In this document: positions 1 to 7,840 of the stretch, one piece after another
Position numbering within the stretch: the first letter of the stretch is position 1
Layout of the letters: every line of letters starts with the position of its first letter
Assembly (NCBI GenBank): GCA_016718875.1
Contig: JADKBL010000025.1
Coordinates: 1-53,749, forward strand
Source: Bacteroidota bacterium
Lineage (GTDB): Bacteria > Bacteroidota > Bacteroidia > Bacteroidales > VadinHA17
Direction of reading: 5' to 3'
Length of the DNA stretch: 53,749 nt
The notes under the pieces: generated by a model
What the model was told of the DNA's origin: nothing
The model's input: only the letters and a program-made list of their open reading frames with translations
The model's database searches: none
Program-made: the position numbers and the translations under genes

Positions 1-2308
1 ACAGACAGAAATCTCTATAACACCGGGAGACACAATCCGGTTTCAGGTATTTATGAGGGACAGTCAGACAGGTGTGATTGAAACACCAAGAATTCTACCT
101 ATGTTCTTCTGCCAATTAACCTGACCATATTACAATGATAGTGCCAGGTTCAGAATTAGCCATTCAACATCATCCGGACGGCTTAAAGATACCTGAAATT
201 ACTTCCACTTGATAATTATTCAATCCTTGCATAGCGTACAAGTGATCAGATGAATTATGTTCCAAGATATGTTTTTAATACCGATCAGAACGGATAAGAT
301 CAATTCAGCGAGGAAGATTACTCGAGCCGGTGGAGTCTAAAGTGAAGTCAGCGGTTACCCTGAGGTTCCCTGCCCGAGGGAGGAACATATATTTACGGTG
401 TCAGGCAAAGGCTTGCATTCAATTAAGTTACATCAACTGGATAAAATATTAAAGTCAGCGGAGATATTGTAAAACCAGGATGGGAAAAGATAACTTGAAT
501 TTTAAGCAATCAGGGCCTTATGGGCCAGGAGTTGTGAACTCACACCTTGTTCAAGGCGAATCATATTATGCCAAACCCGTGGAAGCAGAATCCGGTAATA
601 CTCCAGCTGGGCCCCTGCCTGAACCTGATAAGGCAGAAGTTTCAATGAGGGTGAATAATAATCCCGAACAGGATCAGTTGACATTGCGTCAAGGGGAAAG
701 AAACTACAGGGGAAAAGATTATTTTCTAATAGTTACAATGAACAACATTTTAATATTCTCAAAAGATATTAGTACTGGATAACTCTGTTCAGTGCCAGAA
801 TAAAAATAGATGAAATTTCTCCGGTACTGCATTTGTCACACTATATGACAATGAATTGAATCATGGTAGCGGAGAGAATGATTTTTCTTGAATGCCAACC
901 GAAAGATGAAAGTTCAGATTGGTTTAAAACAAACGATAATACCGGAAGTAAACAGAATTGACAATTAATACAACTGATGAAAAGGGGAAATAATATAAGT
1001 TCAATTATTTCAGTCTCAGCAATAGATTCCTCACCGGGATTCTATAACGTCATCCCCTACTCGACATTGAGTCACTCATTTCTGTATGACAACGAGTTTT
1101 ACTATAACCTGCCACAAAGTATCAGATGCACAGGATTAAAAAATGCTGATAATAAAACTATCGATCTTTTAATGATGACTTACGGATGGAGAAAGTACAC
1201 ACTGAAAGAGACGGCAATGGTCATGCAGGAAAAGAGAGAGGACAATTATGATCATCTGAAGATCAGCAATCCGGGGAAAAGACAAGAAAGGCAGGGAAGT
1301 GATCAACATTTTATCTCCTGAAGGCGGAGAGATATTAACACCCTGATTAAATGAAAAAATGGAAGACATTGCCCTTTGATTCACTTGATGTTATGGCAAG
1401 GCAAATAATGATCCTTCCTGATGATGATCCTTCACGTAATTCAAATCCCGTAATATTGAATTCCCTCAAAACAGGGAATATGCTGACAGTGCAAAACTTA
1501 TGAAAACTGATTTCCCTTATTTCGAAGCAGATTTTGTTTCTGGTAATGAAATCAGCCTCTCTTCAATCCCGATAGTTCAATAATGATTGATGCAGTAACA
1601 ATAAAAGGAAACCAGGAGAAACCAACAGAACATGTTGCTAAAACTGCTCAAGCATATAAATACTCAGGTTCTTTAACTCTTTACCCAAAAGATTTTGAAT
1701 TTGCACAAACTTTTGAAGATATTCTTTATAAGTTAAATGCTTTCAGAATAGATAAATATGAAAAATTAATTGTTCTCCGGCCCATACAATTCAAATCTAA
1801 ACTTGGTATCAAATATGTATATCGACCAGCATTAGTAGTTGTTGATGATGTTCCGATTTATACTAAGTCTTATTCACCTATTGCACAAATGCCTGCCTCA
1901 GAAATTGCCTCAATAACTGTAGTAAAAGGGCCACAAGGATTTTCAAGGTATGGAGAAAACGCAGCTAATGGAGTAGTAATAGTAACAACTAAAACAGGCA
2001 ATAGAATCAATGGAATAGTTGATCCCAATGATAAACCGGAACCTGTAGATAATAACTTAAAGCAGGTCAGAATCTTCCGTTCAGAAGTTGAGTATTATAT
2101 TCCAACTAAAGAACAGGTTGAAATTGTTCCCGAATATCAGTTCAGACCAACATTGCTCTGGAAGAGTGATGTTTATCTGGATGGTTCAGGTCCGGTATTA
2201 TTCAAATATCCCAATAACATGGGAAAAGGAACTGTTCTGATATTTGTAAATGGTGTGTCGATGACAAACCTGGTTGGATCTAAAACGCATAGCTATAAAG
2301 TACAATGA
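1..2308 (+). pseudogene. Decayed MG2/TonB-plug outer-membrane protein, copy A (5' end outside window)
   Basis: The window opens inside a gene whose first codons match residues about 44 onward of the two related copies at 21599 and 24474 (HTDRNLYNTGDTIRFQ region). Family: signal peptide, alpha-2-macroglobulin-like MG2 domain, a long beta-rich middle with the MMTYGWRKY motif, and a TonB-receptor plug domain. Up to about 1580 the frame is broken many times by small indels and stops; from 1583 to the stop at 2308 the frame is open for 241 codons and encodes the complete plug region (VVVDDVPIYTKSYSPIAQMP, YGENAANGVVIVTTKTG). So the 5' two thirds are decayed while the 3' third looks maintained or was recently copied from a paralogue. 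The 3' end is nearly identical to copies B and C. A start inside the open part has no clear ribosome site, so expression of the fragment is doubtful. Confidence 0.85.
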
Positions 2309-2328
2309 TTTAATAAAAAAGCTAAAGA

Positions 2329-3378
2329 TTGCCGACTAAAACTTTTATAAACAGAGTACTCCTTATATTTCTTTTTGCCGGATTTAATATAGTTGCTTTT
2401 AATCAGGTTATTGAGGGAACTGTATATGAGATTGGAACTGATAGTGTAATTTCTTCTTCTGCAATATATTTTGACGGAGCATTTGTGGGGACTCTCGCAG
2501 ACAAAAATGGACATTTCAAGTTGGACATTACCAAATATGCTTCAATGCCATTAATTGTAAGCTCCATAGGATACTATTCTGTAACTCTGACTAATTATAG
2601 AACCGATAAAACTCTAAAAATCTATCTTACACCAAAGATGTATGAGATGAACGAGGTTGTCATTTCTTCAAAACCTCTTTTTAAGGAAAGGAAGGCATAC
2701 TTAAAACTGTTTAAAGATGAGTTTCTTGGAACAACATACAATGCACAAAATTGCGATATTATTAATGAAAATGACATTTCTTTTAATTATGACTCTTGTC
2801 AGGATACCCTAAGAGCTTTTACATCAAATCCGCTTATAATAATCAACAGGGCATTAGGCTATAAAATCACCTATTATCTTGATAAATTTGAGTATGACAG
2901 GCGAAGCAGATCCTTCATATTTGTTGGAAATCTAATTTTCAATGAAGATATGAATCGTGACAAAACAAATAAAAATATGTCCTCCATGATGTATGAGAAA
3001 CGGAGATATAGTGCCTATCTGGGATCGAGGATGCACTTTTTCAGGGCACTTTGGAAAGATGACCTGGCAGAAGAAGGATTTTCAGTCCGAAATTCAGATG
3101 AGAAATTTCTGCATTATAAAGATATCGTAAGACAGGAGGATATCCGACAGCCTGATTCTCCTAACAGAGATTTAAAATATATTATCTACTCTGGAGATAT
3201 AAAAATATATTACAATGATGAGCTATCCACTATGATAATTCTTAAACCCAAAGTTTATTTTAATAAAGACGGGAAATACGATAATATGGCTATTATTTGG
3301 GAAGGCGAAATGATAGAAAAGCGTATTGGGGACATGCTTCCTGATGTTTATATTGAATCATATAATAGTAACCGTTAG
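2329..3378 (+). CDS. CarboxypepD-regulatory-like domain outer-membrane associated protein
   Basis: 349 residues beginning at a TTG codon; a stop lies two codons upstream, so TTG is the only possible start close to the signal peptide (NRVLLIFLFAGFNIVAF). Residues about 25-105 form a CarboxypepD_reg-like beta-sandwich of the kind found at the N-terminus of SusC/TonB receptors: VIEGTVYEIGTDSVISSSAI, then DKNGHFKLDI, SSIGYYS and LTPKMYEMNEVVIS. The remaining 240 residues are a Bacteroidota-specific region without a recognised domain; no TonB barrel follows. It lies 20 bp after copy A of the MG2/plug gene, so the two may have formed one surface locus. The stop codon overlaps the sequence CCGTTAGCA, the same nine bases that close the attC-like sites downstream. 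Function is not known. Confidence 0.72.
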   Translation: MPTKTFINRVLLIFLFAGFNIVAFNQVIEGTVYEIGTDSVISSSAIYFDGAFVGTLADKNGHFKLDITKYASMPLIVSSIGYYSVTLTNYRTDKTLKIYLTPKMYEMNEVVISSKPLFKERKAYLKLFKDEFLGTTYNAQNCDIINENDISFNYDSCQDTLRAFTSNPLIIINRALGYKITYYLDKFEYDRRSRSFIFVGNLIFNEDMNRDKTNKNMSSMMYEKRRYSAYLGSRMHFFRALWKDDLAEEGFSVRNSDEKFLHYKDIVRQEDIRQPDSPNRDLKYIIYSGDIKIYYNDELSTMIILKPKVYFNKDGKYDNMAIIWEGEMIEKRIGDMLPDVYIESYNSNR

Positions 3379-4202
3379 CATCTGCAACATGCTTAAGTGA
3401 ATTACCGAATTCGTATGTTTATTCAATAATGAATCTTAAAAAGTATTTAAAATAGGAGTATTCTCTTTTTTGACAGCTATAAGTATCAGTTCGAGTCTTT
3501 ATCTTGTCCAAAACCTGGCGTAAACCTAGGTTCAAAGTCCGCCAACCGGATTATGATTGATAGTAAAGTCCAGGTAGAATGGTTTTTGACCTGGTATTTA
3601 ATCTTTCATAAAAAAGAATCTTTAAGAAGACATCCCGGATTCCACGGATATTTTTAAATTTGATACAATTGTGAAAGTATAAGTCAGGAAAAAGCATGTA
3701 AAAGTTTTGATTCGGGGTGGTGATGTTGTTGCTTATGTGACTGACCTGACGGAAGTATAATAAGACTTTAATAAATTGAATAGAAGAGACATAATGTCCA
3801 CAATAACTCCATATTTTGAAGATTATGTATACTTTTTGTCCGCATATAACCGTGTTATGGTTAATTCTCAGCAAAAGTGGACATTAGACAACTTGCAAAT
3901 GAACTAACCATAACAGTAAAAGAAATTCACCAATTAAAAAATAACCTTTGACTTAATGAGACTTTTCGCTGACCTAAAAGAAATTCAATTCTTAAAGCCA
4001 ATTAATACAATAATTTACAAACTCTAAAATTAGCAGGGATAACTTGACTATTGATCAATGCCCTTTTTGCATATTTAAGGATAAAAAGAATAAAATGGTT
4101 TAATTTTTGCTGTGAAAAAATTAACATACAGACTATGTTAATTTTCTCCAATGGTGCATGCCGAAAAACCAAAGAGTAGGCACAATCTTAAAATGAATAT
4201 TT
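3379..4202. other. 824-bp AT-rich region without a convincing gene
   Basis: No open frame here looks coding. A 34-codon frame from 3553 ends at 3657 and a minus-strand frame at 3551-3874 has no recognisable product or start signal. The region holds the first copy of a 21-bp repeat (3504-3524) and, at about 3849-3866, the sequence CCGTGTTATGGTTA, whose reverse complement opens the attC-like site at 4982. The stretch is best read as non-coding or as eroded cassette material. Confidence 0.5.
3504..3524 (+). repeat. 21-bp direct repeat, left copy
   Basis: Begins TTGTCCAAAACCT; 20 of 21 bases match the copy at 6595-6615 in the same orientation. The two copies bracket the stretch of small exported genes and attC-like sites. 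They could mark the ends of an inserted segment, or be parts of a dispersed repeat. Confidence 0.6.
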
Positions 4203-4838
4203 ATGAAACTCTTTAGACTTTTCTTAATCGTATTCTTCTCAGGGATAATAATCAATCTTAATGCTCAAGTATTTGTTGGAGGTAGTGTTGGTTTTAATAC
4301 TTCTAGTGATAAACATGAGGGATCTTCAGACCAGAAATCATCGATCTATAATCTAAACCTTAAGCCTGTTGCGGGTAAGTTTTTATCAGATAAAATGGCT
4401 TTAGGGTTAGCATTAGACTTATACCTTGCTGGTGGCAAAACTGAAAGTACTACTGAAACTAAATCCAGATCTTTCGGTTTTGGGGTAAGTCCATTTATGA
4501 GATACTATGCTGTTAATTGGAATAAGTTATCGATTTTTGGTCAGGGAGGTATTGGTTTAGAGGTCTCCAGATCAAGTTTAACAACAGGTGGGACAACAAA
4601 TGACGGACCAAAGATATCTCTAATAGATTTGAATATTTTCCCAGGATTATCATATGATATTTCGGACAAAATCTCACTTGAGACTTCACTCAATATCTTT
4701 AGGTTAGGATTTAGTTACAACACCATAAAAGATGGTGGTGATGTGGAAAAATTATCAAATTTTCATTTTGGGACAGGATTAGACAACATTGCATCTTTAA
4801 ATGCAATAATGATTGAGCAATATATAGATTTTAAGTAG
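4203..4838 (+). CDS. Outer-membrane beta-barrel protein, cassette gene 1
   Basis: 211 residues with a signal peptide (residues 1-21, cleavage after NLNAQ) and alternating amphipathic strands typical of the OMP_b-brl / PorT-like 8-strand barrel family: FVGGSVGFNTSS, LKPVAGKFLSDKMALGLAL, FGFGVSPFMRYYA, LSIFGQGGIGLE, LNIFPGLSYDISDKISLETS. The protein usually ends in an aromatic residue for barrel assembly; here the end is YIDFK, one residue off. Start is ATG, followed at once by a Lys-Leu signal start. The gene stands alone, is followed after 150 bp by the large attC-like foldback, and has its own long upstream region. Role: small integral outer-membrane protein, ligand unknown. Confidence 0.8.
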   Translation: MKLFRLFLIVFFSGIIINLNAQVFVGGSVGFNTSSDKHEGSSDQKSSIYNLNLKPVAGKFLSDKMALGLALDLYLAGGKTESTTETKSRSFGFGVSPFMRYYAVNWNKLSIFGQGGIGLEVSRSSLTTGGTTNDGPKISLIDLNIFPGLSYDISDKISLETSLNIFRLGFSYNTIKDGGDVEKLSNFHFGTGLDNIASLNAIMIEQYIDFK

Positions 4839-4987
4839 CAATAAATTCGGTTGAATTTTTGATTTCCAAACTTGAACAATCAAAACAACCGTTAATCAAT
4901 TGGTACTTCTAGATTAGCATAAAAAGGTTGACGTTTATATAAATAACTAGCTATTAAATAAAAGATAAAAACTAATAACAACTAACC

Positions 4988-5307
4988 ATAACACGGACAA
5001 TAAAGTAAATAAGTTCGTCACGCTTTTTGCATTGCCTCTGAGCCATTTACCGGGATTAAAATATCGGGGGATAAAACCCGAACGCGCACCTGCTGTTAAC
5101 AAAATAACAATACCGTGACTTTTAACATGCCACTTAGAAAACTTTGTACCACGAACCCGCCAGCCCTCACAAAACCTTGTACCCGGATTGCAAAAAGCGC
5201 GCCGTGGCTTCCTCGCCACCGGGACTTCTTTTCGGCTAAAGAACCGGGACTGGTGTCCGGATGGCGCATCAGCCAACACTTACTTACTTTATTGCCGGGC
5301 CGTTAGC
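4988..5307 (+). repeat. Large attC-like foldback site 1
   Basis: A 320-bp imperfect palindrome. Left arm 4988-5014 opens ATAACACGG and continues AATAAAGTAAATAAGT; right arm 5278-5307 is its complement with 15 of 16 inner bases matched and closes GGGCCGTTAGC. Inside is a nested inverted repeat (CGCTTTTTGCA near 5020, TGCAAAAAGCG near 5195). Ends with TAAC at one side and GTTAGC at the other, and with unpaired extra bases in one arm, are the hallmarks of integron attC sites. The site is longer than usual attC (about 60-150 bp), so an insertion in the loop is possible. Open frames within it on both strands are not believed. Confidence 0.6.
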
Positions 5308-5326
5308 AAATATTAAAACATAACAC

Positions 5327-5763
5327 ATGAAAGCACTTTTGATTTTAATCTCATTTATATTTTTATCTGTATCAAATCTAATGCATGAAGATACCCCGCT
5401 GAAAATTGACAAAGACAGAAATATAATTGGCCTACCGGAAGAATATAGTCCAGCAATATTTGACTTGGACAAGAAATACCTGAGAATAAACGATAAAGAA
5501 ATCGTATTTCCAGATTGTCTGAACTATTACTTTAACGACTTTGAAAACCCAAAACTGAATTTATCTGCTTCTTGGTATCATTCAAAAGACATAATGCCTT
5601 ACTATTTAAATTTCAGCATTTCTCAAGAAAATGTAGATTATGGGTATAATATTTTGCTTGATTTGGAGACATTGAGTTAATTGAGGTTCTAAAATCGATA
5701 AGAAAAGGAAATACGATTTATGATCCCGAAATAGAATTAGAAGAAAAATGTCTTGAAGAATAA
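5327..5763 (+). CDS. Small exported protein of unknown function, cassette gene 2 (one frameshift)
   Basis: Starts with ATG 20 bp after the closing GTTAGC of the preceding site. Residues 1-17 form a hydrophobic signal segment (LLILISFIFLSV). The frame from the ATG stops at 5680, but a second frame continues without a stop from about 5662 to 5763 (DIELIEVLKSIRKGN, ending LEEKCLEE), as expected if one G is missing from the GG at 5665-5666. The joined product would be about 145 residues. No family is recognised; motifs such as FPDCLNYYF and YGYNILLDLE are not diagnostic. With the longer frame the stop lies 36 bp before the next attC-like site, the normal cassette spacing. Confidence 0.6.
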
Positions 5764-5798
5764 AAAAGGAATAAAAATCAAGGAATAAAAAACATTCT

Positions 5799-5926
5799 CT
5801 AACATGCGGTATAGTTTATTGCCGGTGCAGTGCCGGTTTCAAGGTTTTAGCTCTTATCAAACTACATTGCATCTTGATAAGTAAGTGCTTCAAAGTCGGC
5901 AACAAACCATACCGCTGTCCGTTAGC
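5799..5926 (+). repeat. attC-like site 2 (128 bp)
   Basis: Imperfect palindrome whose length is close to that of Vibrio-type repeats. Left arm opens CTAACA and runs GCGGTATAGTTTATTGCCG; right arm (5895-5926) pairs with it as CGGCAACAAACCATACCGC and closes TGTCCGTTAGC. A second stem of eight perfect pairs (CTTATCAA at 5853-5860, TTGATAAG at 5874-5881) sits within. The extra bases beside the terminal AAC/GTT pairs and small mismatches fit the single-strand folded form recognised by integron integrases. Confidence 0.68.
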
Positions 5927-5977
5927 ATTTATGGCAACCCCCTAAGACATGATAGATTCACAATAAACCATGATTAA

Positions 5978-6460
5978 ATGAGAAAGATCATTCTAATTGC
6001 AATAATCCTAATAAGCTGTTCTTTTGCTTGTTTCAATAATAAAGAAAAACAAACAAATAAGGTAGACTCAAAGTCAATACTCGAAATTGAATTATCCGAT
6101 ATTTTTCAGACTTATTGGAAAGACTTTCGAGAAGCTGTAATTAATTCAGATTCCTTGAAACTTCTTACTCTAACTAACTTTCCACTTAAATCACATGGAG
6201 TTATGGATAGTGATCCTCAGATATTAATTAATAGCAAAAACTTTTATTATTATTTTCAAATATGCCTAAATGAAGAAACTGGCATGTCAATTAATTTCGA
6301 AACTAATTTAGACTTTATTAAGAAGATAGATAAAATAACCGACTACAAGTTTTATACAAAAAATAGGGAGTGGCAAAGGATCAACCAAATGGAATTTCAG
6401 AAGATAAATAATTATTGGAGATTAACTTTAATTTATTTTGATACAGCAGATTATAAATAA
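5978..6460 (+). CDS. Putative lipoprotein of unknown function, cassette gene 3
   Basis: 160 residues starting ATG about 50 bp after the closing GTTAGC of attC-like site 2. Residues 1-18 are a lipoprotein signal (IILIAIILISCSFACFN) with possible lipid-accepting cysteines at 14 and 18. The rest is soluble and charged: a helical start (ILEIELSDIFQTYWKDFREAVINSDSLKL in outline) followed by mixed strands, resembling small NTF2-like or nuclear-transport-like folds (sequence pattern 'fr.A..ngD...l...t.fP'), but this is only a fold guess. Strand, size and exported nature match the other two cassette genes. The stop is 43 bp before a further TAAC half-site. Confidence 0.68.
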   Translation: MRKIILIAIILISCSFACFNNKEKQTNKVDSKSILEIELSDIFQTYWKDFREAVINSDSLKLLTLTNFPLKSHGVMDSDPQILINSKNFYYYFQICLNEETGMSINFETNLDFIKKIDKITDYKFYTKNREWQRINQMEFQKINNYWRLTLIYFDTADYK

Positions 6461-6502
6461 ACCTCGATAGGATAATCTATAGCCATGTAAAATTCACAAA
6501 TG

Positions 6503-6525
6503 CTAACACGAACGGTGCTATGAAA
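6503..6525 (+). repeat. Truncated attC-like half-site 3
   Basis: Sequence opens CTAACACGAACGG, the same TAACA-CGG start as sites 1 and 2, at the expected distance after a cassette gene. No complementary arm closing GTTAGC is found downstream, so the site appears cut off before the direct repeat at 6595. Confidence 0.4.
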
Positions 6526-6594
6526 AGTAATCTCCCGGCTTGTTTAAATTTAAATAAAAATTCCATTTGATTTCTTCTGTATATAAGCCTCATT

Positions 6595-6615
6595 TTGTCC
6601 AAAACCTAGCGTAAA
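6595..6615 (+). repeat. 21-bp direct repeat, right copy
   Basis: Matches 3504-3524 with one mismatch (CCTAGCG for CCTGGCG). Its last bases run into the A-tract that forms the U-run of the minus-strand terminator. Confidence 0.6.
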
Positions 6616-6641
6616 AAAAAAGACACTTTTTGTAAGTGTCT
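6611..6641 (-). terminator. Rho-independent terminator behind tRNA fragment
   Basis: On the minus strand, an 8-bp perfect stem (AGACACTT / AAGTGTCT, 6621-6641) with a 5-nt loop is followed by nine T residues. It lies directly after the 3' end of the tRNA-like fragment, as terminators do after real tRNA genes. Confidence 0.8.
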
Positions 6642-6652
6642 GATTTTTAAAG

Positions 6653-6706
6653 TGGGCCCAGTTGGGATCGTCCCGATAGCCATCGGGACAACGACCCCCT
6701 GATATA
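6653..6706 (-). pseudogene. tRNA 3'-half remnant with palindrome in the T arm
   Basis: Read on the minus strand this is the 3' half of a tRNA of the Met/Ile (CAT-type) kind: ATATCAGGGGGTC (anticodon stem 3' side and variable loop), GTTG (T stem), CGATCCCAAC (T loop and T stem) and TGGGCCCA (acceptor strand and discriminator). Between GTTG and CGATCC an 18-bp palindrome (TCCCGA...TCGGGA, 6671-6688) replaces about three bases of the T loop. No 5' half with GGGCCC is found upstream of it within 100 bp. The pattern is a tRNA end left by an integration or deletion event, then hit by a REP-like palindrome. Family assignment of the tRNA is tentative. Confidence 0.6.
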
Positions 6707-6996
6707 GTATTTGGGGTATTATATATAAATAGACAGGTATATTCTATAATTTACCTGAATTGAAAAACTGTCGGGAACATGCTTAGTGGAAAAACTCATA
6801 GCCTTGACTAAATCAGGATATTTAGAAGGACTAAGGCAGAACAAGAACATCCTGCCTTTTCGAGAAAATGATTAAAGATCGTATAATGAAGGAGAACTAT
6901 ACAATCATTTAGCATCCAATGATTTTGAATTATCAAACAAATATTTTGCATTTGCTATTTACTACACATTTCATAGCAAATTGCAAATAAATATAA

Positions 6997-7188
6997 ATGG
7001 CAAAAGACAAAAATCCATATAATTACATTGAAGACTACCTATTAATTGTGAGATCAAAGGGTTGCTATACTGTTACACAAAACGAATTATTAGAAATATT
7101 CAATATTTCATCAATAAGCTTTAATGTGAAGTCAGAATTTTTTACGCAAGTATCGGGAAATCCTTATAGAACTTCAACAAACCAATAG
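6997..7188 (+). pseudogene. Truncated AbiEi-like helix-turn-helix fragment
   Basis: 63 codons. Residues about 10-45 (DYLLIVRSKGCYTVTQNELL, then EIFNISSISFNVK) resemble the N-terminal winged-helix of AbiEi-type antitoxins, which start with a similar 'R..G.YtFt..eL...l.iS..a' pattern. The last 16 codons run over the 3' end of abiEii on the other strand and have no family character, so the junction is near 7140. Likely the stump of a second antitoxin gene cut when the AbiE pair or its neighbour arrived. It could also be a small unrelated protein; family match is by eye only. Confidence 0.35.
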
Positions 7189-7840
7189 TTTCGGTTCTCA
7201 GGTTTTTCCGGACATTTTTTTTCATTTCTTCATTCATTAATTCACCCATACCTTGCATCATAGATCTATCACTCAATGATTCAATCAAAACTATACATTT
7301 CTGCATATAATCAGCATATGGCAAATTCATTCGTAATTCAACAATGTCTTTGTTTATTGCAATATGGTTTTTCATAAAGAACCAGCAATCAAATATATCC
7401 CGGCTTGCTATTGAACTCCTGTCAAGAAGGGCACAGAGCTTATGTGCAAACATATCAGCCCCTATCATCACTTTCATGTTGATTCCCAACAAATTTTTTA
7501 TTTCATAACAATCTTCAAACCGGCGATTGGATATCTCAACTTTTAATTTACGATCTCCAATTCCATAGTCAAGTACAACTAGGGGTCCAAAAAACTTAGG
7601 AACTTCATCATAAATTGTCCCATACTTTAAAAGTATTTCACGAACTTTATTGTAAACTAGTTTTTCTTTGCTTGTATTAATAAGATTAAAATCCAAATCA
7701 ACTGAAAAACGAGGAAGGTCATAAAAAAACATAAGTGCAGTACCACCTTTAAAACCGAGACAATTTGCAAGCTCAATATCAGAATAAATGTCTTTCAGAA
7801 TCTGAACCAGGAAGTATTTATGTTTATTTATATCAATCAT
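7142..7840 (-). CDS. abiEii: Nucleotidyltransferase toxin, AbiEii/AbiGii family
   Basis: 232 residues. Residues 29-52 carry the nucleotidyltransferase signature GGTALMFFYDLPRFSVDLDF: GG(T/S) motif followed by the D-x-D pair for metal and NTP binding. KVEIS near residue 100 supplies the third acidic strand, and the helical domain after GADMFAHKLCALLDR with SRDIFD is typical of AbiEii. These toxins add nucleotides to RNA targets (in studied relatives, tRNA 3' ends) and arrest growth or abort phage infection. The gene overlaps the upstream antitoxin by 8 bp, the usual arrangement of this type IV/VII-class pair. Length is somewhat short of the about 250-300 residues of many members but the catalytic core is whole. 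Confidence 0.88.
   Translation of the reverse strand: MIDINKHKYFLVQILKDIYSDIELANCLGFKGGTALMFFYDLPRFSVDLDFNLINTSKEKLVYNKVREILLKYGTIYDEVPKFFGPLVVLDYGIGDRKLKVEISNRRFEDCYEIKNLLGINMKVMIGADMFAHKLCALLDRSSIASRDIFDCWFFMKNHIAINKDIVELRMNLPYADYMQKCIVLIESLSDRSMMQGMGELMNEEMKKNVRKNLRTETIGLLKFYKDFPILA

Noticed and set aside
3374..3379. GTTAGC at the end of the CarboxypepD-regulatory gene as a full attC site
   Set aside because: Only the nine bases CCGTTAGCA match; no paired TAAC arm is found within 150 bp upstream. Kept as a remark in the array finding only.
3551..3874. 107-codon minus-strand open frame
   Set aside because: No start signal, no recognisable domain, odd composition, and it lies in AT-rich DNA between the surface-protein gene and the cassette genes. 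Treated as non-coding.
4947..5306. Open frames on both strands inside the attC-like foldback (110 and 63 codons)
   Set aside because: They arise from the palindromic, GC-richer interior of the site and have no protein-family character.
6653..6780. Intact tRNA gene
   Set aside because: No 5' acceptor strand or D arm is found upstream on the minus strand, and the T loop is interrupted, so only a remnant is claimed.
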